Made by a program: the position numbers and the translations under genes | Notes under the pieces: model-generated | What the model saw: only the letters and a program-made list of their open reading frames with translations | Told to the model about the DNA's origin: nothing | Databases searched by the model: none | Assembly (NCBI GenBank): GCA_046348685.1 | Contig: JAXMDT010000006.1 | Coordinates: 34,790-98,789 of the forward strand | DNA length: 64,000 nt | Direction of reading: 5' to 3' | Source of the DNA: JAXMDT01 sp046348685 | Lineage (GTDB): Bacteria > Pseudomonadota > Alphaproteobacteria > Rickettsiales > UBA998 | In this document: piece by piece, positions 22,784 to 31,700 of the stretch | Position numbering within the stretch: position 1 is the stretch's first letter | How the letters are laid out: the number at the start of each line of letters is the position of its first letter

Positions 22784-25102
22784 ATGGTTGTTTCCACCCT
22801 CAAGAAAGAGAATGCACCTGTCACGAACGATGCCGTGACCACCGGCCCGCTACCCGCCTCGAAAAAGGTACATATCCAGAGCGAGCGCATGCCTGAGGTA
22901 AAGGTGGCGATGCGGGAAATCCAGCTCAGCAAGGAAGCAGGGGAGCCGAATCTTACCGTCTATGATCCTTCCGGGCCGTACACCGACGAGAAAGCCACGA
23001 TCGATATCCGTAAGGGCCTGCCGAGGTTGCGCGACAGCTGGATCCGTGCGCGCGGCGATGTGGAAGACTATGAAGGCCGCGAAATCCTGCCCCAGGACAA
23101 TGGCTTTAAGGATTGGCAGTCGGCAAAGCCCGTCGAAGCCTTCCCTAATATCATCCGCCGTCCGCTCCGTGCCAAAAAAGGCCAGGTGGTGACGCAGATG
23201 TGGTACGCGAAACAGGGCATTATCACGCCGGAGATGGAATATATCGCCATCCGCGAAATGGAAGGCCGCAAGCAATATTTAGAGAAGTGGAAAGCAATGA
23301 GCGCCAGCCCTGAACGCGCGGACAATCAGCACCGCGCCAATCCGCTCGGCGCCATGATGATGCCGGAGATCACAGCGGAATTCGTGCGCAGTGAAGTGGC
23401 GCGCGGGCGTGCGATTATTCCGTCCAACATCAACCATCCGGAAGCCGAGCCGATGATTATCGGGCGGAATTTCAAAGTGAAGATCAACGCGAATATCGGC
23501 AACTCGGCGATCACCTCATCGGTGGCCGAAGAAGTCGATAAGCTCGTATGGGCAATCCGCTGGGGCGGCGATACGGTGATGGACCTTTCAACAGGCCGCA
23601 ACATTCACAACATTCGCGAATGGATCATCCGCAATTCGCCGGTGCCGATTGGAACGGTGCCGATCTATCAGGCGCTCGAAAAAGTCGGCGGCGTGGCGGA
23701 GGATTTAACGTGGGAGATTTTCCGCGACACGCTGATTGAGCAGGCGGAGCAGGGCGTCGATTATTTCACGATTCACGCGGGCGTGCGCCTGCCGTTTATT
23801 CCGCTGACCGAAAAACGCGTGACGGGAATCGTCTCGCGCGGCGGCTCGATCCATGCGAAATGGTGCATGGCGCATCACAAGGAAAATTTCGCCTATGAGC
23901 ATTTCGAGGAGATTTGTGAGATTGCGCGCGCCTACGATGTCAGCTTCTCGCTCGGAGATGGCCTCCGTCCGGGTTCGATTGCCGATGCGAACGATGCGGC
24001 GCAATTTGCCGAACTGAAAACGCTGGGTGAGCTGACGCGGGTCGCGTGGGAAAAAGACTGCCAGGTGATGATCGAGGGGCCGGGGCACGTGCCGATGCAC
24101 CTTATCCAGGCGAATATGGAAAAGCAGCTGGAGGCGTGTTATGAGGCGCCGTTCTATACGCTTGGCCCCTTAACCACCGATATCGCGCCGGGCTATGATC
24201 ATATTACCTCGGGCATCGGCGCGGCGATGATCGGCTGGTTCGGCACGGCCATGCTGTGCTACGTGACGCCGAAAGAGCACCTCGGACTGCCGGACCGGAA
24301 CGATGTGAAAGTCGGCGTGATTACCTACAAGATCGCGGCGCATGCGGCCGATCTCGCGAAAGGCCACCCGACCTCGCAACTGCGCGACAATGCGCTCTCC
24401 CGCGCGCGGTTCGAGTTCCGCTGGATGGACCAGTTCAACCTCGCGCTCGACCCGGAAACGGCGAAGGATTTCCACGATGAAACCCTGCCGGCAGAAGGCG
24501 CAAAGCACGCGCATTTCTGCTCGATGTGCGGCCCGAAATTCTGCTCGATGAAAATCTCGCAGGAAGTGCGGGATTTTGCGGCAGTAGAAAATTCCCTCTC
24601 CACCATTGGGGGAGAGGGTCAGGGTGAGGGGGCAAATAAGCGCCAGCTTATTCAGCTCGCCCGAAAACTTCGCAAGGATTCCACCAACGCAGAGCAACTG
24701 ATGTGGAATCTGCTGCGCGACCGCCAACTGCTGGGATTGAAATTCCGCCGCCAACATCCGGTGGAGGGCTATATCGCCGATTTTGCCTGCACAGAGCATC
24801 AATTGATCATAGAACTCGATGGAGGCCAACATAATACCGATGAAGGTAAAGCAGCCGATAGCGAACGCACGGCAGCGCTGAAAGCTAAAGGCTGGAAGGT
24901 GCTGCGCTTCTGGAACAACGATGTACTGCAGAATGTGGAAGGCGTCGTTGTCGAACTATTCAATCAGTGTGCCGCTGACGCGTCCCCCTCATCCCAGCCT
25001 TCTCCCCCAATGGTGGAGAAGGAGCAGGCCGAGCGCGGCATGCAGGAAATGGCCGAGAAGTTTAATAAAGAGGGTGGGGAGATTTACCGGAAGGTTGGGT
25101 AA
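22784..25102 (+). CDS. thiC: phosphomethylpyrimidine synthase with internal DUF559 insertion
   Basis: The radical-SAM enzyme makes HMP phosphate, the pyrimidine of thiamine, from AIR. Residues 1-602 are a normal ThiC through the cluster motif CSMCGPKFC (Cys579, Cys582, Cys587) and KISQEVRDFA. The family's last ~25 residues (GMQEMAEKFNKEGGEIYRKVG) are also present, but 145 codons are inserted between them, encoding a complete DUF559 domain (residues ~617-729). Removing 24590-25024 restores an uninterrupted ThiC of ~627 residues. The frame is open throughout, so a 772-residue fusion may be made. No TPP riboswitch is visible in the 97-base leader. Confidence 0.95.
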   Translation: MVVSTLKKENAPVTNDAVTTGPLPASKKVHIQSERMPEVKVAMREIQLSKEAGEPNLTVYDPSGPYTDEKATIDIRKGLPRLRDSWIRARGDVEDYEGREILPQDNGFKDWQSAKPVEAFPNIIRRPLRAKKGQVVTQMWYAKQGIITPEMEYIAIREMEGRKQYLEKWKAMSASPERADNQHRANPLGAMMMPEITAEFVRSEVARGRAIIPSNINHPEAEPMIIGRNFKVKINANIGNSAITSSVAEEVDKLVWAIRWGGDTVMDLSTGRNIHNIREWIIRNSPVPIGTVPIYQALEKVGGVAEDLTWEIFRDTLIEQAEQGVDYFTIHAGVRLPFIPLTEKRVTGIVSRGGSIHAKWCMAHHKENFAYEHFEEICEIARAYDVSFSLGDGLRPGSIADANDAAQFAELKTLGELTRVAWEKDCQVMIEGPGHVPMHLIQANMEKQLEACYEAPFYTLGPLTTDIAPGYDHITSGIGAAMIGWFGTAMLCYVTPKEHLGLPDRNDVKVGVITYKIAAHAADLAKGHPTSQLRDNALSRARFEFRWMDQFNLALDPETAKDFHDETLPAEGAKHAHFCSMCGPKFCSMKISQEVRDFAAVENSLSTIGGEGQGEGANKRQLIQLARKLRKDSTNAEQLMWNLLRDRQLLGLKFRRQHPVEGYIADFACTEHQLIIELDGGQHNTDEGKAADSERTAALKAKGWKVLRFWNNDVLQNVEGVVVELFNQCAADASPSSQPSPPMVEKEQAERGMQEMAEKFNKEGGEIYRKVG
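24590..25024 (+). mobile_element. DUF559-coding element inserted in frame in thiC
   Basis: The 435-bp (145-codon) insert is bounded by imperfect 39-bp inverted repeats at 24592-24630 and 24986-25024. They share the core CTCCCCCAATGGTGGAGA on opposite strands, with about 32 of 39 positions pairing. Between them lies a DUF559 (very-short-patch-repair-like) nuclease domain with the PD-(D/E)XK residues Asp666 and Glu677-x-Asp679 in the fused numbering, followed by GGQH. RKDSTNAEQLMWNLLRDRQL and KFRRQHPVEGYIADF are classic family stretches. The insertion sits in the variable linker after the radical-SAM cluster. I infer mobility from the repeats and the clean ends. No target duplication was identified. 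Confidence 0.75.
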
Positions 25103-25108
25103 AACTGT

Positions 25109-25225
25109 GCGCCTTTCATTTTTTCCGTATGCGTCGTTATCCTTCGGTCTCGCAATGCTCACGTAGCGCTGCTACGCTGCGCTCACTCACCTCGGCTGCC
25201 TCGCCTACGAAAATCTGAAAGACGC
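25109..25225. repeat. long imperfect palindrome, copy B
   Basis: This is a ~117-bp imperfect inverted repeat starting 7 bases after the thiC stop. The left arm GCGCCTTTCATTTTTTCCGT pairs with a right arm ending AAATCTGAAAGACGC. The centre has TGCTCACGTAGCGCTGCTAC. It is related to copies A, C, D and E in the centre and architecture. The next gene starts 5 bases beyond it. Confidence 0.65.
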
Positions 25226-25229
25226 TTAT

Positions 25230-25898
25230 ATGGCTAACTATATTGTTCATTCGGAAATACAGGATTTCAAAAAAGTTAGAGAAACTGATCCATTTCAATT
25301 AGAGCTGAAAAAAGATCCATTAAAACAGGCAATCACTTTATTGCAGCTTGCGGATAACGACTATCTATCAGCAAGAATATTATTATTAAACGGCCTATGG
25401 CAAACTGGAATACCTAAAGCAAATGAAGTGATAGAAAAAGTTTTAAAGGCAATTCTTATTTTGAGAGCTGTAGAGTTAGACCAGCTTGAAAAGCTAAGCC
25501 TAAAATCCTATTACCACGACACGCCTAAATTATTTGAGGAATTAAAAAAATATTTGAATATTAAGGAAGGGGATTTTCAAAGAGAAAATAGTATCCTTAG
25601 TAATTACTATCTATGTTATGAGCGCAGATATGAAAATTGGCTCTCGCATGGCATTACTTGTATGGATGCGTCAGTAAATTCAACCGATAGAATATATACT
25701 TTTTTAAGGAATTTTTTTGTTTCCAAAATTCCTGATTCTTTAAGAGAAGAAGCGAAAGTATTTGGCTTTTATCTATCTCCGCTTAACTCCTATGAAAAGA
25801 ATCACCCAGAGCGAAGAAAAATAAATAATTTAAAAGAACAAAATGCGGTCTTTTCTGCCTTGGAGATCAATCAAGAAAAATTAGAAAAATTATTATAG
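25230..25898 (+). CDS. AT-rich orphan, possible HEPN-like helical protein
   Basis: The 222-residue protein is not firmly recognised. Residues ~40-115 (ADNDYLSARILLLNGLWQTG..., EVIEKVLKAILILRAV, then a YHDTPKLFEELKK stretch) resemble the helical HEPN fold common in toxin, defence and RNase proteins. The usual R-x(4-6)-H nuclease motif is not evident. The DNA is far more AT-rich than thiC and reads as acquired. It is flanked by palindrome copy B and by the truncated gene remnant and nuclease element at 25902-26396. Confidence 0.6.
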   Translation: MANYIVHSEIQDFKKVRETDPFQLELKKDPLKQAITLLQLADNDYLSARILLLNGLWQTGIPKANEVIEKVLKAILILRAVELDQLEKLSLKSYYHDTPKLFEELKKYLNIKEGDFQRENSILSNYYLCYERRYENWLSHGITCMDASVNSTDRIYTFLRNFFVSKIPDSLREEAKVFGFYLSPLNSYEKNHPERRKINNLKEQNAVFSALEINQEKLEKLL

Positions 25899-25901
25899 TT
25901 C

Positions 25902-25950
25902 ATGGATCTAATCCTTTTCCTCCATTTCCTCATTTGGCTTGCGGTTAGAG
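25902..25950 (+). pseudogene. remnant of a second EEP-family membrane protein gene (5' end only)
   Basis: ATG at 25902 encodes MDLILFLHFLIWLAV before running into the left repeat of the GIY-YIG element. This matches the start of the intact gene at 26399 (MYNFILFLHLLIWLS) with a one-residue offset. It looks like the 5' end of a related gene cut off by the element, or one side of a tandem duplication. Confidence 0.45.
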
Positions 25951-26396
25951 GTCATCCCGGCGAAGGCCGGGATCCACGAATTACTTTTTCCTCGACGCTT
26001 ATATAATAAGACGTAGACCCGGCCTACGCCGGGGTGACATTAGTAGTTGTGCTGAAGGCTTTATAACGTAATTAGATAAACTATGCCTTACTGGGTTTAC
26101 ATCGTCACCAATAAGCCGAATGGCATTCTGTATATTGGGGTGACGAATGATATTGCACGGCGAAGTTATGAGCATCGTGAAGGGCTCATTGAAGGCTTTA
26201 CGAAAAAATATGGTCTGAAAATGCTTGTTTATGCAGAAGAATATGCCACGATTGAAGAAGCGATTCATCGTGAGAAGTGCATGAAAGAATGGAAGCGTGC
26301 ATGGAAAATCAGGCGTATTTTAGAGGCAAATCCTGATTGGCATGACTTATTTGAAATCTTAGTGTAAACGTGGATCCCGGCCTTCGCCGGGATGAC
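25951..26396 (+). mobile_element. GIY-YIG-coding element with perfect 27-bp inverted ends
   Basis: The 27 bases at 25951-25977 (core CATCCCGGCGAAGGCCGGGA) and those at 26370-26396 are exact reverse complements. A diverged internal copy lies at 26012-26039 in the orientation of the right end. The 446-bp unit carries one gene, a GIY-YIG nuclease. The right end stops 2 bases before the start codon of the next gene, and the left end truncates a related reading frame. It could be a small mobile or mobilised unit, and similar palindromes occur at 1 and 17181. Confidence 0.6.
26083..26367 (+). CDS. GIY-YIG nuclease family protein
   Basis: The 94-residue single-domain nuclease starts WVYIVTNKPNGILYIGVTND, with the two strands carrying the GIY-YIG elements (WVYIVT and LYIGVT). 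Arg near residue 25 (DIARRSYEH) and Glu near residue 66 (AIHREKCMKEW) match the catalytic positions of the UPF0213/YhbQ-like group. The substrate is unknown. It is the only gene of the inverted-repeat unit 25951-26396. Confidence 0.9.
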   Translation: MPYWVYIVTNKPNGILYIGVTNDIARRSYEHREGLIEGFTKKYGLKMLVYAEEYATIEEAIHREKCMKEWKRAWKIRRILEANPDWHDLFEILV

Positions 26397-26398
26397 AT

Positions 26399-27322
26399 AT
26401 GTACAATTTCATTTTATTTTTGCATCTCCTCATCTGGCTTTCGGCGGGGATTATTTATTCCAAGGTCAGCGGGTGGCCGTTTGAGCTGTTTACGCACTGG
26501 ATCGTGACGTGGATTGTAACAGCTGCGATACTTTTGGGAGTAGCGATAGGCGAGAAACAATGGGTATACAGCATTTCGGCGTTGATACTGACGGTCGCGC
26601 TGAGTGCAAAACTGCTCACAGGCTATGCGTATGATACGGCCTGGTCGGACGCGAAGCCAGAGCACCCGGTCACACTCGCGCAGTGGAATATCTATAACGG
26701 CAATGACTATGTCTTCCGCTGGATTGAATCGCTGAAGGGCGTCGATGTCGTCGTGCTAAACGAGGTGAAGCCTTGGGTGCGCGACCGGATTGCGGACAAT
26801 CTGCCGGAGTATCCTTATAAATTGCTGCCGGAAGGGCTGGCGCCGGATACGGTCATCATCAGCAAGCTGTCGCTGCTGAATACGAGCATCACGCCCATCG
26901 AAGGCTCGCCACGTTTTATCCTGAAGGCAGAGATTGAGGAGGACGGCAAGCGTTTCGTCCTGCTTGCGGCGCATACGACCTCGCCGAGCCGTCCGGCACG
27001 CTACGCACGACGGGTAGCGGAACTGAAAGCCATCACCGCCGCGGTGCAGGCGGAAACGCTGCCGGTGGCCGTTGTTGGGGATTTGAATATCACGCCGTAT
27101 TCGCCGGACTTCAAAAAACTCATGCAGGAAACGCAACTCGCATTGCCAGCCGCGCCGCTGGCATTACCGGTGACCTGGCCAAGCATCCTCGCGCTACCGG
27201 GATTTGGCCTGCCGATTGACCACATGCTCTCGAAAGGGCTGGCGGTTTATAGCCGCGCCGCGCCGGATTTTCTTTGCTGCTCTGACCACCGGCCGGTAGT
27301 GACGCGCTTTAAAATTAATTAG
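26399..27322 (+). CDS. membrane-anchored endonuclease/exonuclease/phosphatase family protein
   Basis: The 307-residue protein has about three N-terminal membrane helices (residues ~3-80) followed by an EEP (DNase I-like/sphingomyelinase) domain from residue ~90. Motifs include QWNIYNGN, the metal-binding Glu in VVLNEVKPW, the AAHTTSP strand, GDLNITPYS (Asp/Asn) and the terminal SDHRPVV. All catalytic positions look intact. The active domain probably faces the periplasm. The ATG lies 2 bases after the right repeat of the GIY-YIG element, so the original leader has been replaced. Confidence 0.85.
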   Translation: MYNFILFLHLLIWLSAGIIYSKVSGWPFELFTHWIVTWIVTAAILLGVAIGEKQWVYSISALILTVALSAKLLTGYAYDTAWSDAKPEHPVTLAQWNIYNGNDYVFRWIESLKGVDVVVLNEVKPWVRDRIADNLPEYPYKLLPEGLAPDTVIISKLSLLNTSITPIEGSPRFILKAEIEEDGKRFVLLAAHTTSPSRPARYARRVAELKAITAAVQAETLPVAVVGDLNITPYSPDFKKLMQETQLALPAAPLALPVTWPSILALPGFGLPIDHMLSKGLAVYSRAAPDFLCCSDHRPVVTRFKIN

Positions 27323-27356
27323 CTGTTTTCGTTAAGGAATATTGTATAATTCGCGC

Positions 27357-28262
27357 ATGGTACATCTTTCCGCAACTCCTTTTGAGCCGCATCCTTTTGC
27401 GTCGATTGTATCCAGCATTCCACCGGAATCAGGTTTTACCGAAGAGCTTTATAATAGCCAGATTGCACGTCTACACGCGCAGAGCGATATTATTGCTTCA
27501 CGCATTACTTATAAATCCGATGGATTCAACATAACTGGCGTACGTGTTCTACCGAAGTTGCTGGCTGGCCAGAAGGTGCCCATGGTGATTTACAATCGAG
27601 GGGGTAACCGGGAATTCGGCAAACTTGCCGTCGGCCAAATTTTATTTATGAGCCGTCTGATCAAGGCGTTTCCTGCGGGAATATTAGCCAGCAATTACCG
27701 TGGAAACGATGGTGGTGAAGGAAAAGATGAATTCGGCGGCAGCGATATTCATGATGTCCTAGACCTGATTGAAGCAGGTAAAAAAGAGCCATGGTGGGAT
27801 GGCAAAAATATATTTATGGTCGGAGGATCTCGTGGCGGGATGATGACTTATCTAGCGATTAAGCATGGCGCTCCGCTTAATGCGGCAGTGGCATGGGCGG
27901 GGCCAACCGACCTGTTCGCCGCCGGAAAAGAAAGGCCCGAAATGGAAGAGAACGTACACAGTAAGATTATTCCGGGTGGACCTGAGGCACGTGATGCCGA
28001 GTATCGGGAACGCTCTGCAATATTTTGGCCGGAAAAACTGGATAAGCCATTGCTTATTCTCCATGGAGATGCGGATTGGAGAGTCGATGTTCACCACGCG
28101 CGCGACTTAGCAAAAAAGCTAAAGGAATTGAAAAAACCTTATAGTTATATTGAATTCTCAGGCGATGATCATTTCCTGACAAAAAATAAAGATCAGGTTA
28201 TCCCCTTAATAGCTGATTGGTTCCGCTCCCATTTGAAACAAAAAGATTCTCCTCAACGCTAA
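27357..28262 (+). CDS. alpha/beta hydrolase, prolyl-oligopeptidase (S9) type
   Basis: The 301-residue hydrolase has nucleophile elbow GGSRGGMMTYLA, the acid in LLILHGDADWRV and His in SGDDHFL, in S9/dienelactone-hydrolase order. The N-terminal ~60 residues form a short strand region in place of a propeller. There is no signal peptide. TATAAT lies at 27345-27350, so the ATG at 27357 could be leaderless. A TTG at 27342 with AAGGA ahead is an alternative start. It overlaps the next gene by one base (TAATG). The substrate is unknown; peptidase or esterase is possible. Confidence 0.85.
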   Translation: MVHLSATPFEPHPFASIVSSIPPESGFTEELYNSQIARLHAQSDIIASRITYKSDGFNITGVRVLPKLLAGQKVPMVIYNRGGNREFGKLAVGQILFMSRLIKAFPAGILASNYRGNDGGEGKDEFGGSDIHDVLDLIEAGKKEPWWDGKNIFMVGGSRGGMMTYLAIKHGAPLNAAVAWAGPTDLFAAGKERPEMEENVHSKIIPGGPEARDAEYRERSAIFWPEKLDKPLLILHGDADWRVDVHHARDLAKKLKELKKPYSYIEFSGDDHFLTKNKDQVIPLIADWFRSHLKQKDSPQR

Positions 28263-28666
28263 TGGCTTCTTTCTGGAAAACGACCCCGATGGAGAAGATG
28301 ACGCAGGCGCAGTGGGAGTCTCTGTGCGATGGTTGTGGGTTGTGCTGCCAGATACGGGTAGAGGATATCGATACGGGTGAGCTGGCGGTCTCGAACGTGG
28401 CGTGCAAGATGCTCGATTTATGTACGCATCAGTGCATGTCGTATCCTAACCGGCACGACCTGGTGCCCGATTGCGTCAAGGTGACGCCGCAGAATGTGCG
28501 CGAACTCTATTGGCTGCCTGCGACCTGTGCGTACCGGCTTGTGGCGGCGGGAAAGGATTTACCGTCGTGGCATTATCTGAAATGCGGCGACAAAACCCGC
28601 GTGCACAAAAAAGGCCCGTCGATGATGGGATCGCTCATCTCTGAAGACGAAGCGGACTGGGAATGA
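28262..28666 (+). CDS. YcgN/UPF0260 family cysteine-cluster protein
   Basis: The 134-residue protein has an N-terminal CDGCGLCCQ cluster, DLCTHQCMSYPNRHDLVPDC, the family phrase LPATCAYRLVAAGKDLPSWHYL and a C-terminal KCGDK. The eight or more cysteines suggest metal or cluster binding. The function of the family is not established. The ATG at 28262 overlaps the stop of the hydrolase gene, giving coupled translation. The length is normal for the family. Confidence 0.9.
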   Translation: MASFWKTTPMEKMTQAQWESLCDGCGLCCQIRVEDIDTGELAVSNVACKMLDLCTHQCMSYPNRHDLVPDCVKVTPQNVRELYWLPATCAYRLVAAGKDLPSWHYLKCGDKTRVHKKGPSMMGSLISEDEADWE

Positions 28667-28676
28667 CGAGTCATAA

Positions 28677-28704
28677 GAAAAGGGCGGACATTGCTGCCCG
28701 CCCT
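28677..28704 (-). terminator. terminator of the adhesin gene
   Basis: On the minus strand AGGGCGG pairs with CCGCCCT around a ten-base loop and is followed by TTTTCTT, 31 bases after the adhesin stop. It could also serve the convergent YcgN gene on the plus strand. Confidence 0.75.
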
Positions 28705-28734
28705 ACCGAAGTCTAACCTGTAGTGCAATTTCGT

Positions 28735-31700
28735 CTAGCCAAAGTGGAAGTCCGCCGCGTTCCAGATATGGCCGTTATCTTCGGCGACGATGGCTTCATA
28801 ACCCGCCGTCCCGTTCTTGAAGATAATGGTATCCGTACCGAAGCCGGTGACGACATCCGTGAGTTTATAGTTTGTCTGAATGATATCGCCTGCGGTGAAA
28901 TCGTGGATCGCATCGACGCCGGAGCCTTTGTTGAAGACAAAGGTATCGTTGCCCGCACCGCCGTAGAGATGATCGCCCACGGTGACGTGGAAGGTGTTTT
29001 CCAACATATCGACCTTGACGCTGCGCACCATGAAATCGCTGCTGTCCTTGGCATTAGCGGTACCTAATGCTTTACCAGCCGCGCTTGACTGATTCGCATT
29101 CAGGCCATCGTACTGCTTGGCGCTGAGGACCACTTTATCGAAGCCGCCGGACGTCGAGAAATCGAGGGTCAGCAGGGATTCATTATTGCCGCTGCCGATC
29201 GTGGATAATGTTGCGTGGTCTGTGTTATTTGTATCGTTGACGCCTGCAACGAAATCGCCCTGGCCGACAAGGATGCCGTCTTTATAGGCTTCCCAGTGTC
29301 CAACCTCGCTGTATTTCGTTCCGCCCAGATTATCCGCCCCGTTTGCTTTCGAGAAGAAAGCTGTCAGGTCAAACGCTGCCTTCGACATCAATTCGCCTTT
29401 GGAATCGAAGACCAGTTTCTCGGATTGTTGCGTGCGTGGGTCGTAGCCAATTTCCTGATTAAGCGTTCCACCCAGATTCGCTTTGCCATCGGTACCAATA
29501 CCGTTGGCATGCGCGTTGCCAGTGGTATTGTCAAACGACGGAATGCTCGAGGAAAATTTGTAACCCGTTGCTTCCGTTTCGCCGATACCTACTGCCGTAA
29601 TATTGAACAGCGGCGTATATTGGCCCCAGGCCTTCGACCAGCCGATGGTGCTGGCGTTGCTGTCGGTATCCTTGGCAATGAGCGTCTCGCTGGTTTTCGT
29701 GCCGAGGAAGTAAGATACCTTCTCAACGGTAACGCAGCCTTTGTCGTCCCCGCCGGTGATCGTATCGTTGCCGGCACCACCTTTGAGTGTATCGTTTTTA
29801 CTGGTGCCGTTGATAACTTTACCGCTCGATTTAACGGTGATATTGACATCCGCTGTATCGGTCGCACCGCTCGCATCCTTGATGCTGTAGGTGAATTTAT
29901 CCGCACCCGCATAACCGCTGGCTGCCGTATAGGTCAGCGTGCCATTGCCGTTGTTGACAACGGTGCCGTGCGCCGCAGCGACAGTGATGGAGTTGAAGTT
30001 GAACGTATCATCGACATCCTTATCGTTTGCAAGGAGGCTTGCGATGCTGATCACAAGCGGTGTGCCGGAGCTTGCTTCCAGCGTATCGTCACCCGCTACC
30101 GGGGCATCGTTAACGCCGGTGACTTTCATGGTGACGGTGGCGGTGGACGTCGCCCCCGCTGCATCCTGCATGGTATAGGTGAAGGTTTCGGTGACGAGCT
30201 GGCCAGCCTTGAGCGCGTCGGCAGCATCCTTATCCGCAGCGTACACGAGGGATTGCGTCGCCGCGTTGAAAGTAACCGTGCCATAAATCAAACCAGCCGC
30301 ATTGACGGAGGCGATAGATTTCGTATCGCCCGCATCCGGATCGGTATCATTCGCAAGCAGGGTAGCGGTGAGATTTGCCGTCGTTGCATCTTCCTTGATA
30401 TTAACCGTATCGTTTACGGCTTTCGGACCATCATTGACGCCGGTCACGGTCACGGTAACTGTCGCCGTCGACGTCGCACCTGAACTATCTTTCATGGTGT
30501 ATTTGAAGGTATCGGTCGCGGTCTGGCCAGCGCCCAGCGAGGTGAAGGCTGCATTATCCGCTTTGTAGGTGAGCGATTGCGTACCGGCGTTGAAGCTGAC
30601 AATGCCTTTGGTGCCGGTTGTGTTGACCGAAGCGATGGCTTTCGTATCGCCGATATCGAGATCGGTATCGTTGCTGAGCAATGTACTGGTGATGTTCGCC
30701 GTGGTCGCGCCGGTAGCGATCGAGAATGCGTCGTTCACTGCCGTTGGGGTATCGTTGACCCCGACAACCGTCATAGTAACGGTGGCGGTAGATGTAGCGC
30801 CCGCCGCATCCTTCATGGTGTAGGTGAAGGTATCGGTTGCGGTTGCGCCTGCTTTCAAGCTATCGGCAGCTGCTTTGTCCGCAGCATAGGTGAGGGTCTG
30901 CGTGCCGGCGTTGAAGTTAACCGTGCCGAGCGTCGTGCCGCCTGCATTGACGGAAACGATTGACTTGGTGTCGCCTGCATCCGGGTCGGTATCGTTGGCA
31001 AGGAGCGCTGCCACGAGGTTCGCGGTGGTGGCATCTTCGTTGACACTCGCCGTGTCATTGACAGCGGTCGGGCCGTCATTGACACCCGTGACGGTGACAG
31101 TAACGGAAGTTTCGGAGGTCGCGCCATGCTCATCCGCCACGGTGTATTTGAAGGTGTCGGTTGCGGTCTGGCCCGCGCCAAGCGCGGTAAAGGCTGCGCT
31201 ATTGGCGGCGTAGCTGAGCGTATGTGCTGCCGCATTGAAGGCAACGGTGCCTTGCGTACCGGTGGTATTGACAGACGCCACGTTCAGGATCGCGCCGTGA
31301 TCGATATCGGTATCGTTACTGACAAGTGATGCATGGATGTTGCCGGTGGAAGCTCCTGCGTTGACCGCTGCCGTATCAGCGGTGGCAACCGGGCCATCGT
31401 TGGTGCCGGTAACGGTAATTGTCGCCGTGGCGGTCGAGGTCTCGCCGCTCGGATCCTTGATCGTGTAGGTAAAGGTTTCGGTTGCAGTTTCGCCTTCGGC
31501 CAGCGCATCTGCGGTCGCATTGTTCGCATGATAAACGAGAGTTTGCGCCGCTTCGTTGAAGGTAAGCGTGCCCAGCGTAATCGCGCTATTATCAACCGCG
31601 GTGACAACCAGCGTATCGTTGTCCGCATCGGTGTCGTTCGCCAGAATCAGCGGGATGAGGTTGCCCGTTGCAACATTCTCAACCGCGTTCAGATTGTCAT

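Noticed and set aside
29215..30483. 422-codon plus-strand open frame opposite the adhesin
   Set aside because: It is antisense to the VCBS array, its translation is repetitive and compositionally odd, and many similar antisense frames recur with the repeat period. It is a by-product of the repeated codons.
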